Part shown: positions 52,962-64,000 of the stretch, one piece after another
How the letters are laid out: the number at the start of each line of letters is the position of its first letter
How positions within the stretch are numbered: position 1 is the stretch's first letter
DNA from: Paraconiothyrium sp. Pb-2020
Taxonomy: Eukaryota > Ascomycota > Dothideomycetes > Pleosporales > Didymosphaeriaceae
NCBI GenBank assembly: GCA_022419385.1
Contig: JAJUBI010000005.1
Span: 4,278,001-4,342,000, forward strand
Direction of reading: 5' to 3'
Length of the DNA stretch: 64,000 nucleotides
The notes under the pieces: model-generated
What the model saw: the letters and a program-made list of their open reading frames with translations, nothing else
What the model was told of the DNA's origin: nothing
Databases searched by the model: none
Made by a program: the position numbers and the translations under genes

Positions 52962-55887
52962 TTAGAACAAACTCCATCCACCCTTCCTCCGCGCCTCCTT
53001 CGGCTCTCTCCGACTCGACCGCTTCTCTCTTGCCTCAAGCTGCCGCAAAGATTCCATCTCCTTGAGCACCGTCTCTAAAAGGTCCTTTCGGCGTACGACG
53101 TCCAGGTGGCGCCGGATCTTGGGATCTTCGCGTGCGAAGCGATCGATTTCAGTTTGTGAGAGACCGCGGCCTAGGCGGGCGTCGAGTTCGCGGGGGAACT
53201 GTAGAAAAATCAGTACAATACTCTATAAATATCGAAAATACATGTAGGATTGCGATGTAGACAGAAATCTTACATTATAGTAGAATTTTGAGAGAAGCTC
53301 TGCATCGAGGAAGAGGTCCGCGGTGGTGGTCAACTTGTCTGCCACGGCGTCGAGGAAGACTTCCGGGCAGTGATATTTGTTCTTCTTGGTGGCGCATTGT
53401 TTTGACTTCACGGCGAGAAGACGCATCTTTATGACGTCGGCACGGTCGCGGAGGAAGACTGCTTCGCGACCTGGATAACCGTTAGTAAAGCGCAGTTTGC
53501 ATCAAGCTGAAAGGAAACGTACCCTTGGCGAGGAGAGCAGAACTGAAGCCTCCAGCACCGCCTACGCCATCGCCCTCAAGGACAACTTGTCCGCTTCTAA
53601 CACGGTCGATGAAAGCCATCACGTCTCTGGCCTTCTTTCGCCCACCGACTTGATCTTCAACTCGCTTTGCTGCGGCTTCGCACACTTTGAGTTCTTCCTT
53701 GAGAACGGCAGCGACGTTCTCGCGGCCTCGGGCCCACTCGTTATCTTCAAGTTCTATACGGTACTTGTAGGGCTTGATGCAAATCTCCAACTCATCCGCA
53801 ATGTCGTATGAAAGATCTTTTAGGATTGAGGTCGAAGCTTCGGTGATGGCTTGCCTGGCAAATGGATGAGCAGCAAACCGTGAATTGGCCACAAGACGGT
53901 CAATATGGGCTTGTATCGCATTGGCGACGACGCTCGTAGCAAGCCGTCCAACGCCAAGCTTCGTCAGCGCTGCACTAGAGCTATCGAGCTTGATCTGCCA
54001 AATCTGGTTTTCACCTTCAGGATCGGCTTTTGCAAGACTACTGAGGGGATCGGTCTCAGGTAGAGGTGCGCTGAGATCTTCGAGTGGCCGGTTCCAGTAG
54101 CGCTGGGCAAGGAGGTTCAGGACTTGTTGATCCAGTTCGTGTTTGAGGAGCTCGCGCACTTCGACGCGTCCGAATGTATCGGAGAAGCCACGGAATGAGT
54201 GTTTGAAAGCGTCTAAAGATTCTGCCAAGTATGACTCGGCACTGAGAGGTCGCTCGTTATACTGGACCTTGTATTCGTATGTCGCCTCCGCAAGTTCTCG
54301 CTGTATAGCCTCGCTTGTGGTCTTCAAGCTGGCGGCCATTGTCTGCTCAAGGACATACATGAGCTTCTTCTTTAGATTGGGTGTGCCAACGGCAAGCTGC
54401 GAGTCGGATGAAAATTCTGGATGCGAGCCGAAATAAGCGTTCTCATTTCTCACAATAGCATTTGTGATGTTGCCGTTGCCGCGACTGAATAGCTTTGAAC
54501 CAGATGCGTTAGATGGCACGCGGCAGACGACACCAACATAACCTAGACGCAGAGCGTACTTTCTATCGCTGAGCAAGCTTGCTCCTCGCTCGGCATCAAC
54601 AAGGTCCATTTTGGTAATGACGCCAATCGTCCTCTCGCCTCGAGGATCAACCTTTCGGGAAGCACGCAGAGCGGTGCTGTTCGCTAAATCCACGTCTGCT
54701 GCAGAGATGGCCAATATGACGTTCGGTGGCTTGATATACTTCTCACACAGTTCCGCAATCTTTTCTTTGAGCTGCGGAGGCTGATCTCTCCCAACAACTT
54801 GAATATATCCCGGAAGGTCAATCAATGATAGATCCGGAACATTAGGGGAATGTATACGCAGCTGGATTGGATCGTCTGAGACGCAATCCTCAGCAGGTAC
54901 AGCCAAATTCAGGTCCGTCAGGGTCTTCTGGATCTGGCCAAAGTCGGTGACCTTGTTCAAACCTAGCGCTGGAAATTCTCCGTATTCGGCACTTGCATCG
55001 GGGGTATGTACCAGGGTGAGTTCGATTGGACGACGAGTGACCATGTTGTGGCCTTTGGGCAGGAACTCGTGTCCAACAATGGCCTCAAGCACCGAACTCT
55101 TTCCAGACGATTGTGATCCAATGACGACGATCGAGGGAAGGGTGAGCGATTCGGACTGTCCGACTGTCTGTAGGAGCCCTCGGATCTCGATCATCTTCTT
55201 GGTCAGCATCATCATCTGCTCATCCCTTGCGATCTTCTCTTGCTCATCCTTGTCCTCGTCATCGTCAGCGTGCGCAAAAGCCGCTGCTGAACTTGCAACC
55301 GCCGCCGCTGCTCCCGCGCCACCTTTCTTTGGCTCTTCAGGCCCCTGTCCTCCACCCTGCCCTCCTTCCGACTCACCAAGCTCATCTTTTGCAAGTAGCC
55401 GCTGCAGCCACTCCGGCTTCTCCACCTTTTCCAAGTCTCCCTTGGTCTTATCCCAGCCCTTAGTGATTTGTCCGAAGATGCCTGAAACCGTGTCGATCCC
55501 ACCACCTGCAATCTCAGAGGCGCCATCGTAAGTCTTATTGAAGACATTGACAGCCCAGCTTCCTGCCTGACCTGCTTGGTACTGTATGTAGCTCACTCCT
55601 GCAATAACGGCGCCTCCCGCCGCAGCACCTGCTGTCGCGAATTTGGTGACGAGCTTTGGGATCACCCTCGCAAAACTTATCGACCGGGTGGCAGGGAGGT
55701 TGTGCAGCGCGTAGCTTCCCAGCGGCCACGCCCTTCGTTGTATAAGTCGTGAGCCGACATCGTTCCGGAGGAGTCCGCCGGTACGGAGCTTGGTAGTGGT
55801 ATAGAAGAGACGATGCAGGCGTGGCGTGTTCGCGTGTGTTCGGCGCGCGAGCTGGGCAAGGCGTGCGGAGGTGAGCCTGCCGCTCAT
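52962..55887 (-). CDS. mgm1: Mitochondrial dynamin-like GTPase Mgm1/OPA1
   Basis: Exons 53523-55887, 53274-53470 and 52962-53198 (introns 52 and 75 nt) give 932 aa. Residues 1-60 are Arg-rich without acidic runs (LTSARLAQLARRTH), a mitochondrial presequence. A hydrophobic helix follows around residues 83-103 (AGAAAGGAVIAGVSYIQYQ), and an Ala-rich stretch (GAGAAAAVASSAAAFAH) is the likely rhomboid cleavage region that yields the short form. The GTPase has G1 GSQSSGKSS (~256), DLPGYIQ and TKMDLVD. The GED/stalk end spans the two small exons: GREAVFLRDRADVIKMRLLA, CPEVFLDAVADKL, FPRELDARLGRGLS. It drives inner-membrane fusion and cristae structure. Single-exon reading would truncate the essential GED. 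Confidence 0.97.
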
Positions 55888-56143
55888 ATTGATAGTTCCG
55901 GGCCAGTAGCTATGAGGCTGCTCATAGGTCTGATTATAGGGGTTGCGATAGGACTTGGTCGTTGTCGTTGTTGGAAGAAAGCTGTTCGGCGGCGTCACCT
56001 CCGTCACAAGCAAGCCAAGTCTGACGCTAGACAGGGGCTCCGCGTGGGGCCCGCAGACAGCAACTGCGCATTCGAGAACAGGAAAGATGGGATAGAGGAG
56101 TCCATTTGTAATGACATTTCTGACACCTTCACGAATACAAGAT

Positions 56144-57145
56144 CTACTTCAAGCATAGTAATGATCTCTCGCCGAAGGATGCCGCTACCGAGCCCTCGTC
56201 CGCGATCATATCTTTCAGAAAGTTGCGCGAGCCTTCGACCTCTTTACTAGCGAACTTGACCAATACGAAGCCCCGTACATTCGCTGCGCTCCAAGCTAGA
56301 CCATCTGTCTTCTCTTGAGCCTGTCTCTGCGCACGGCGCTGCTCTTTTGGTGATAATTCGAGCTGCGCCGAATCTCCCCAGTCTCTACCACCTATGCGTG
56401 GCAAAGCCTCGAACTCGTCCATGAAGTATTGCGCCAACGATGCGAACGCAGGCCCACGAAGAATGAGCGTGCCAAACACAGAGTAGCCATCCATTCGTTC
56501 AGAGAGCTGCATGCCAGTCCGCCCATGCTTATCCAGTATCAGATTGTCTCGTAGCAGCAACCTCTTCTTCCCTGCCTTATCGGTTGTCCACACCTCATTC
56601 CTGCTTCTGTATTCGTGTATATCCCAGTTCTCTCCGCGAGCTGACCGGCCGCTGGTGACCCAGTCGCAGGCGCACAGGCTGCTCTGTTCACCCTCTACAT
56701 GGTATACCTGCGACTGGGAGAACGCCGTGTGCGCAAATGGCTGCACAGGATCAGGCAAATAGACCAGTGCAGCACCAGCGGCTAGCTTTACTTCCATGTG
56801 CTGCCTTGAGATTAGGCTCGGGTCTGGCGTCTTGAAGATCTTGGTCGAGCCCTGTGTGAGTAGGACCAGCCTCGTTCTGTCCTCGAGGCTCACGGACAGA
56901 TTGATCGCATCGCCAGCTACTATACCCCCGCCATATGTAAGAAGAAAGACGGTGTGCACGAGGCGCGGGGCATTGCTGTCGGCTTTCTGCTCGGGAGGAG
57001 GGAGAGGATCGGGCGCAACGAGCTTGAGGGGATACTGGTAGGAAACATTGCGGAGGACCGGCGTATCGGGCGGGAGAACTGCAAGCTCAATCGAGCCATA
57101 TCCTGCCTTTGCGGTCGATGCGACGAAGGGTGAGGTGAAGGACAT
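56144..57145 (-). CDS. ureD: Urease accessory protein UreD
   Basis: A single exon encodes 333 aa. The family order is clear: SIELAVLPPDTP, YQYPLKLVAP, TVFLLTYGGGIVAGDAINL, RLVLLTQGSTKIFK, LAAGAALVYLPDPVQPFAHTAF, DWVTSGRSARGENWDIHEY, and the closing RSLLCLK. UreD forms the UreDFG chaperone complex that loads nickel into the urease active site in the cytosol, allowing urea use as nitrogen source. Urease itself is not in the window. There is no intron and the start is the first ATG before MSFTSPF. It diverges from the TFIIIC gene; the Mgm1 start is 256 nt downstream on the same strand. Confidence 0.95.
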   Translation of the reverse strand: MSFTSPFVASTAKAGYGSIELAVLPPDTPVLRNVSYQYPLKLVAPDPLPPPEQKADSNAPRLVHTVFLLTYGGGIVAGDAINLSVSLEDRTRLVLLTQGSTKIFKTPDPSLISRQHMEVKLAAGAALVYLPDPVQPFAHTAFSQSQVYHVEGEQSSLCACDWVTSGRSARGENWDIHEYRSRNEVWTTDKAGKKRLLLRDNLILDKHGRTGMQLSERMDGYSVFGTLILRGPAFASLAQYFMDEFEALPRIGGRDWGDSAQLELSPKEQRRAQRQAQEKTDGLAWSAANVRGFVLVKFASKEVEGSRNFLKDMIADEGSVAASFGERSLLCLK

Positions 57146-57521
57146 TGCGGGCTTGCAGGAGCATCATCGGACGCGACCTATGCTAATGGAACAACGTAGT
57201 GAAATCCCCTCTTCATTGTGCTGGCTTGTCTATCCGGGCGATAGCTAGTCTATCAGTTCGAGAACTGCGAGTTCGGCTCCAGCCTCGGTGTGGCGCAAAC
57301 ACGCGCTAAGACCACAACGGCTAGGCTTTCCGCGCCTTCTGCATCCCACTTGCCCCGCTCTGTTCTGCAGCTCTCCCACGCCGTCAGCTGCCCTCCCCCA
57401 AAAAATCCACCACGTCGCAAACGACAATCCGGCGCGTGTTCGAGTCCGGCACCGGTCACACGCTCTATGCTTTGAAACTCAATTGCGCCTGCAAGTCGGG
57501 GCACGGGGATGCGTGTGGAGG
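57146..57521. promoter_or_regulatory. Divergent promoter interval, UreD (-) and TFIIIC subunit (+)
   Basis: 376 nt between the starts. No TATA box in position is seen, as expected for housekeeping genes. Short plus-strand frames with upstream ATGs are present. Confidence 0.45.
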
Positions 57522-60500
57522 ATGGCGGCAGCCTCTGACGAGTTACTCGACTTTTTGCTGTCGGGTATCGCGATCTGCGGACTCGGAGGTACGTTCGATC
57601 GCCACTTCAAGTCGCGCACTTGCTATAGCTTTTGCTCTTTTCGAATTTCTCCAAATGCGCGTTCATATCAGAAATCCTTACTGCGAGCACTACTGGGCTA
57701 TCATCTTTTCCTTTACTTTGGTTTATGTTTTTGTATACGCTTTTGCCATCCCTGCAACTGACCGCCAAATCAGGTGCTTCCAGTGCAGACTTTCGACGTA
57801 TTGTCAACGAGTACTATCATCAAAAAAGGCAAAAATCCACTTCTGAACATGCGCTTACTTCCGGCGACGCTCCAATTGATCTTGGCCGCAATTTCTACGA
57901 GCAGGTATGGCAGTGGGTGACCAACCTTCCGGACGTTCGCGTCTACTACAAACGCGAAGCGCGGAGGCTTTCTCTTTCCGAATTTGAGGCATTAGAGACG
58001 CAAGAGGGAGCTGATATCAGTACTGCACCGTTTGAAGAATCTCACGGACCAAGTGGTAGCCCTGTTGCGAAGGGGCCTGTTGGAACCGGTCCAACGCGGC
58101 CGTCGACTAAGTTGACATCTCTCGGCAACGCGTTACGCCAGCGATTACTAGGAGAAGGCCACCAGGTCACCGATCAGCTTGAGCTGCAGTCAGAGTGGAC
58201 ATCGATTGGTCTTACTGAGCCTGTTACATCCGCGCCGCAACTCGAGCCGCGCATTTCGCGCCAAATCCCGAAGAATGTCCAGGTGTCCCAACCCGCATTT
58301 GACGAGCCAGATGCCGCCATTCAAGGCCCGCGTCTATTCACGAGTCAAAATCAGACATGGATAGCTGTCACAGGTCACCCAATCGATCTGATAAAAGTGC
58401 CTGGTTCGGAATTCGTCCTGTTGGCAATCATAGCAACGTCTGGTCCCGATGGCATCTCTCAACCAGAATTGCAGAAGCTCAGCGGTCAGGATAAGCGCTC
58501 TGTGCCGGCTCGAACAGATTCGCTCGCCAAGAAAGGTTACATTGACAAAAGGCCGATTCAATGGGGAAAGGCACGGACCAGCCTTTGCACGCATCGGAAG
58601 TATTTGAAAAATGTGCAGGAAGACCCCAAAAATGCGAACGACGTGTTTGGTATTCGGACTCTCAGTCTTACTGGACTGCTTTTCATATTGAACAAGCTTT
58701 TGGAGACCACTTCCGTCGTACAGGTACGGCATTTGAGGAAGAAGTTGGTAAGCTTGCGAGATCGTCCATTAAGGTACGTGCACTAATTTAACGGCAGGGA
58801 GTCACGGTGGAACGGTGGAATGGTCGCGCTGTCCGTGGCGCTCTAATACGCCTGGAACAAACAGGTTATTTGAGGCGATTCTTGATCGAGAAGAGGGTCG
58901 ACGATCCCCGCCTTAAATCGAACCATTACATTTGCGTTCAGCGACTTCGAGACCCTAACGAGGATGATATCAAGAACCTGAAATTCAAACGGATAGCTGG
59001 GGCGAGCGCTACCGATGCCGTCGAGGAGGAACCACCTGAAGATGATAATGCAGGGGACGGCTCCATACAGGAACTTGAGCGAGATTTGATGAACAATGGG
59101 TCTGACGAAGACGAGGACGGGGAGACCGATCGCCGCATCCCGCCCCAATGGACACCTGATCGATTACTTACGAACTTGGTCGTCGATGCTGTTGATGCCG
59201 CTGGCACAGATGGTACGGACGCAGCCAAACTACGTGACATAACTACAGGATTCTTCTGGAAGCGACCCATCGAGTCTCTTGTTACCCGACTGACTGATGG
59301 TTGGGATAAGAATCAGCCGCTACACGTCCGCCATCTCGCCATTGTTCGAGACACGGCAATGGCAAACGACAAGAAGCGCGTTCATTATCTGTATCGCACT
59401 CACCAAAACTTCCAAAAAGCTGTCGATGCAGGGGAGGTAACATGGGAAGCGCTGGAACTAGAAGAACAAGGGCGCTCGCTCGAAGAAGCAGCAGACTCCA
59501 GCTACTGCTTCATCGGTTGACAGTTGGGGCTTCCGGCAACTCAACAAAAATGAATTCCATCAACGCACAGGTTCTTCATCTTTATCAGAATCCTGTGCTG
59601 CTATCGTGAGAAATCGACGGACGCCGCGCAACTGGGAAACCAGGCTATTGGATGGGGAGAGCCCTCGTAAGGCATCCTCCCCAACCCACCCAGAAGCAGC
59701 AGGACCAATCTCCAAGTCACTCTCAGGATATTCTGGACATTTTCACAAGAGCAAAGTAATTCCACGACCATTGCTGACCCAAGCTGAAAGGCTGGCTCTG
59801 GGTCTACCATCGAAGGGCCGATTAGGTGGTGATTACGAATCACAAATTCGTGCACATCGCAAGAAGACTGGCGACCCCAACTCGATACCGGATAAGCTCT
59901 TCAAGGGTGTCAACGTGGATGAGCCAAAAGAGAAGCCTAGGTATGAGAGGCGACCAGGTCTACCGCTATTGACGCGAGAGCAGAGGAAGGCCAGAGGGTT
60001 GCCTGAGCATGGTCGCTTGTCATTCAAGGTTACGGAACAGATTCTTAAAGAACAAGGCCGATATGAATCGCTCACGCACATGAAGAACTCTGATACTGCG
60101 AAAGATACTTCAATGTTTGTCAATGCAGCACGCATAGATGATGGCGAGGACGAGCTCGAGGTGGGACAGCAAACAGGCATACTGGCGGGTATCGGTGACG
60201 CGGAAGATCAGGCCGATCCAACCCCTGACGAGGATGTTACGATGATTGATGCCCTAGGTGGCCATAACGGCGTAACGCCGGCCCCTCATCAGCCTCTTAA
60301 CTACACATCCAGCGAGACTCCGGATATACCACAGTCCTTAGATGCCATTGTAGACGGGTCAACGCCACAGAATCAGCGAAAGCGCCCGTTCGCTGAAGGA
60401 GGGCGCAAGCGCGGACGACCAAGGAAAAAGACCAAAACGAGCTTTGATGAGCCTAGGGCTCGAGCGCCATCGACCGAAGACCATCATTCTATGGACCTGG

Positions 60501-63500
60501 GTAACGGTTCTCTAGTCACCGAACTGGCAGCTACTGAGGTGGTAGAAGATGCAGAACCAAAGCCTGCCGCTTCTGAGACTTCATTGCAGATAGCCACACC
60601 GCAAGCGGGTCAGAACGCAATTTTTGACAATGCTGAAGAAGATACTGTCGATACCACTACGCCTTCTCAAATACCAAAGATTCCAGCGAAGGGGCGTCGA
60701 GGTCCCTATAAGAAGACTGCAAAGCAGAAACCAGGAGGTCCACTTACCGATGCCGAACTGCATGTTCGAGCAGCCAAAGCACACTACGATGGTCGTGTGG
60801 AGCCCGGAGTATACATGAACCCGTACGCTACCAGAGTTGGGAAGGGACGTGGTCGACCACGGAAGATGTTTATTGCGACATTCAAGCTGCCAGCCATGCA
60901 CAAGCTCGACTGGTTCGTTCCCGATGTGGGTTATCAAGACCCCTCAAGCACCCTTCCAGGCACACCTGCCAAGCCTCCTGCCGAGGAGCAGTCTTCCCGT
61001 TCCGCAGAAGACGTTGCTGGATCTCCCTCGCCCCCGCCCCCTGCTACTGAGGTCTTACCAGAGATGGGATCTACGCCTTCTGTCCGGTTTCAGCCTGCTG
61101 CGACACAACAAGAGCCCTCTAGTCGGGACGCGGTGCCCATGCCTTCCATTCACCATACAGAACCGCAGATCGAGGCTGTTGATGTAATGGAATCGCACGA
61201 AACGGTGCCAATGCCAATACCGGGACCTGCACCCGTTGATACTGAGACATCTATGGAAGTTGACCACCCTTTTGACACGGTGCATGCATCCTCCGAGATA
61301 GCGAGCGAGCTCCCTTGGCCCACCAAAACCTCCCTTAAGGCCCATGAACGACCTGGAGTCCTCGATGTAGCAGAAGCATTGCGACGAAGCGCAAGTTTGG
61401 CAGGAAGCCGAGCGCAAAATGATCGAGTGACGCCAGACGCCGTGGAGTATGCCTCAATGTCAGAGAGATCCGTCTCAGAAGCGCGTGGACATGCTGTCTC
61501 TCCACAAGAGTCCACATCTGCTCAATTCAGCTTGCGTGCGCGCAGGGACTCATCAAGATTACCACCTGCGATGGATATTGCAGATCCAGTCCGCACGGTC
61601 CCGTATCAGAGCCCGTATGGTCCCGCGCCGTCCGATGAACCGCCTCGGCTCAAGACGCCAAGCGCAGACGAAGCAACTTCAGTCGTCAATAGTATCCCTC
61701 GCGAGGCCACTTCGCCAGATTCACCCGTTGTCATAGACGGAGCCGCGTCTGAGGCGGCAACTTCTGCCAGGCCCATCCCAAAGAATCAGCTCAAGACCGG
61801 TCGAGGTGTGATTCTGGGCAAGGGGAGCGTTGCTCATGCACGCTCACGCATCATCAGACACATTTTGGACCTCTGTGGCGGTGTCTTCCCCGGGACGGAG
61901 GTGATGTATCCCATCTTCGCATCCGTATGGGAAGAGCTCGGGCCAAAGTCTGTCGCATGTCCGATCCCAGGTACTATCCGAAGAGCAATCATAGATCTGT
62001 GTCGTCCTTCCTCGGATCTAAGGGAGGTAAAGTTTACAGTGCCTCGCAACGACCTTCCGGGTAACAAGACCAGGTCTGTGTTCTTCTATAAGCATCTCGA
62101 ATTCACTAGTCCTGAGGTGCAGAATGTGGTTAAGGGGGTGATTCAGGCATACCCAGAGAAGTACTGCCCACCTGGAGTGAAGCAGTACTGGAAAGAGGAA
62201 GTCAAGCCTGTTACTGTGTTGCCGAAGGTCGACAACTCCTATCTCGAGGAGCTCTACCCCCCGACATCTCGGAGACTGGATGAACGCATTAAGGAAGCAA
62301 GGAAAGAGCGAAGGAGGCTTGCCAAGGAGGCTTTGAAACAACAACGAAAACTAGAGAAAGCAGCCAAGAAAGAAGCAAAACGACGGGCAAAAGAACAAAA
62401 GCGTCAAGAGAGATTAGAAAATTCGGAGTCCCGTCGAAAGTTGTTCAAAGAGCGTCAGAGACTTGGAGGTCTCCATGACGGCTTGCAAATAGGCCTAGGG
62501 GAACAACACATTCCTCCAATGACGACCGAACCTTCAGAACTGCCTCGAGAGGCTAAAGAGGCTATACCTGCACCTGGATCTTCCGACGAAGAACCATCGG
62601 TCGACCCGCGTCCGTATCTCCAAGATGCAACTGAGGAACCAGCACATACCACCATGTCCTATCAAGACGTTCAAGCAGCCACCCAAGAGCATCTTTACCC
62701 TGCGTCTTCTGATCATGCTGCCGCACTAATGTCTCCTTCCATAGGCTATCATTCGACTACTCATACTTTCTTGACTCATCTCGTCGTTGGTGCGCCGCAT
62801 GGATTCGAGGATCTCAAGAAACACAGCCGTAAGCGTGTTAGGATTGAACAACCGACAGATCAAGCTCCCCGCAAAAAGCCTCGAAAATCTCGTCCTACCA
62901 ACAAGCGTCAGGCAAAGCAAGCAGAAAACGATTTCTTGACACGTCATCATATTGAAATCCGAGAAGACTCGGATGAAGAAAACGATGACGAGCAGGACAA
63001 CGGTGATGCAGAGGCTTCGCCTACCATAGCACAACGCCTTGCAGGTCTTACGGGAGATCTTAACCAGCCTGATTATGAGCCTGTTAAGAGGAAGAAGTAT
63101 CCCGTATGGTCTGAGCCTCTAGAAAGACGTCGTAGAGATCGAACGAGACGAAAGTACGCTGCAGTCAAGGAACGAAAATATCCAGAGACCTTGGATCCTC
63201 AAGGCGAATTTAGAAAGCTGTGCTACACTTTGATCATCGCATCTAGCATGGCTGGAGAAGGCGCGAACATTGACTGGAACATTGTGAAGAAAGTCTACAG
63301 TGAGTCCTTTCGCTTCGACCTAGAGAAGACGAAGAAGAGGTGGGCTTGGTTGCAGAAGAAAATGGCTCCCCAGCTCCAGGGCATGACTGGGTCATTTCAG
63401 TCGCAATTCTTGAGCGCATATGAAGAGGGAAAGGTCGATATGATAGAGGACCCGAGCACATACGACTGGGGTAAACTGGTGCGTTGGGCCCTGCTGACTT

Positions 63501-64000
63501 GCACCTACCTCGAGCCGCCGCTCCCGCTCGGTCGTGAAGTTTTGGATGACTGCCACTTTGATCTGTCGAGTTACGATGTCTTGGACCGCAAAATCTGGTA
63601 CAACACCACCTTGGCGAACATCAACCGCGATGAGCGTTTTATCAAGTATACTTTCGGAAGTCCGCTCCACGGGAAGCGCAAGCTGACTACACATGGGGAT
63701 AATGATGATTTGAAGGCTCGCTCCTTGATACGCGCGAACATCTCAACTCCCAAAGAGCTCTACGATAAGGCACTGGCACATGACAAGCTTAGAGGGCTTC
63801 CAGAACCAGTGATCGGACGCTCACTCAACGACCTTCTGCAGGCGAGTTTGATCAAGCAACGCAAAATCAAACGACTCCTTCCTGGTCGCAACTACCATTT
63901 TAGTCCCGGTTTCGCCAAGAACTATCGGCGTACATTCGAGTTGTCAGATTTCATCACCGCTGTGCGGCTGAAGAAGGATTTGGACACTGCATTCACAAAC
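57522..64000 (+). CDS. RNA polymerase III factor TFIIIC, largest (B-block binding) subunit, 3' partial
   Basis: Exons 57522-57588, 57774-58747 and 58798 to beyond the edge, more than 2,000 aa in view. MAAASDELLDFLLSGIAICG starts the N-terminal winged helix. FVLLAIIATSGPDGISQPELQKLSGQDKRSV (58409-58502) is the B-block domain, and VTVERWNGRAVRGALIRLEQ after intron 2 is the next winged-helix block. Two AT-hooks (KRGRPRKK near 60409; GRGRPRK near 60850) and an extended helix RRLAKEALKQQRK lie in the long central region. The protein (yeast Tfc3, fission yeast Sfc3) binds the B box of tRNA genes. The frame changes by one base between 59462 and 59517: the frame through YRTHQNFQKAVDAGEVTWEAL stops at 59518-59520, while the continuation KNKGARSKKQQTPATASSVD (shown in part) is open for the remaining 4.5 kb. 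See findings. Confidence 0.95.

Noticed and set aside
57430..57450. GTTCGAGTCC, resembling a tRNA B box, near the TFIIIC gene start
   Set aside because: No matching A box or acceptor stem could be paired around it.
58748..58791. Reading on from exon 2 of the TFIIIC subunit to a nearby stop
   Set aside because: A GT-AG intron of 50 nt restores the conserved winged-helix block VTVERWNGRAVRG, so the stop is intronic.

Overview
The window is nuclear DNA of a filamentous ascomycete (Pezizomycotina, most likely a dothideomycete). Nearly every gene has one to four short GT-AG introns of about 42-118 nt. The gene set is also typical: heterokaryon-incompatibility (HET) domain, velvet domain, DUF4360, GPI-anchored and small secreted proteins, RfeG-like factor, UreD, quinate-permease-like MFS carrier, and several fungal LPxEIRxxIY (2EXR/F-box-like) proteins. 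The order is inferred from protein style only; no database was searched. All exon coordinates come from reading splice sites against reading frames and remembered family patterns.

Layout. 1-20.8 kb is loosely packed: a phosducin-like N-terminus at the left edge (-), a quinate-permease-like sugar transporter (+, frame broken), a 2EXR-like gene (+, frame broken), an adenosine-deaminase-like N6-mAMP deaminase (-), the heterotrimeric G-protein beta subunit (+), a small secreted protein (+), a GPI-anchored Ser/Thr-rich protein (-), a nucleotidyltransferase-like protein (+), a DUF4360 secreted protein (+), a degenerate repeat cluster and a divergent velvet protein (-). 20.7-25.9 kb holds no gene I can support. 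25.9-41.3 kb holds a probably dual-targeted arginyl-tRNA synthetase (+), a COMPASS Shg1-domain protein with a very long RS/RD tail (-), a complex I NUXM-like subunit (+), a CofD/UPF0052 protein with an 18-nt micro-exon (+), a HET protein (+), a GST-like protein (+) and an RfeG-like factor (+). 43.2-64 kb is dense housekeeping: a small membrane protein (-), DNA polymerase eta (+), a 2EXR-like zinc-binding protein (-), Dph7 (-), another 2EXR-like protein (+), GGPP synthase (-), Mgm1/OPA1 (-), UreD (-) and the largest TFIIIC subunit (+), which runs off the right edge.

How the genes relate. They are mostly independent, as is normal in fungi. There is no sign of an operon and no convincing biosynthetic cluster, although a lone GGPP synthase is present. 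Translation and chromatin functions recur (ArgRS, Dph7, TFIIIC, Shg1), as do mitochondrial ones (Mgm1, NUXM, an ArgRS presequence). G-beta and a possible phosducin-like partner lie within 10 kb. Intergenic space divides into divergent promoter intervals (8.9-9.6, 31.2-31.7, 43.5-43.9, 48.5-49.0 and 57.1-57.5 kb) and convergent tails.

The strongest anomalies are three genes with an otherwise convincing exon structure that each contain one unexplained single-base frame change, one of them in the presumably essential TFIIIC subunit. Others are a selected RRDD minisatellite in the Shg1 protein, a 35-bp tandem array and a hairpin behind the MFS gene. I saw no CRISPR array, integrated virus, intact transposon, rRNA or confident tRNA. 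I did not find a clearly new multi-gene system.
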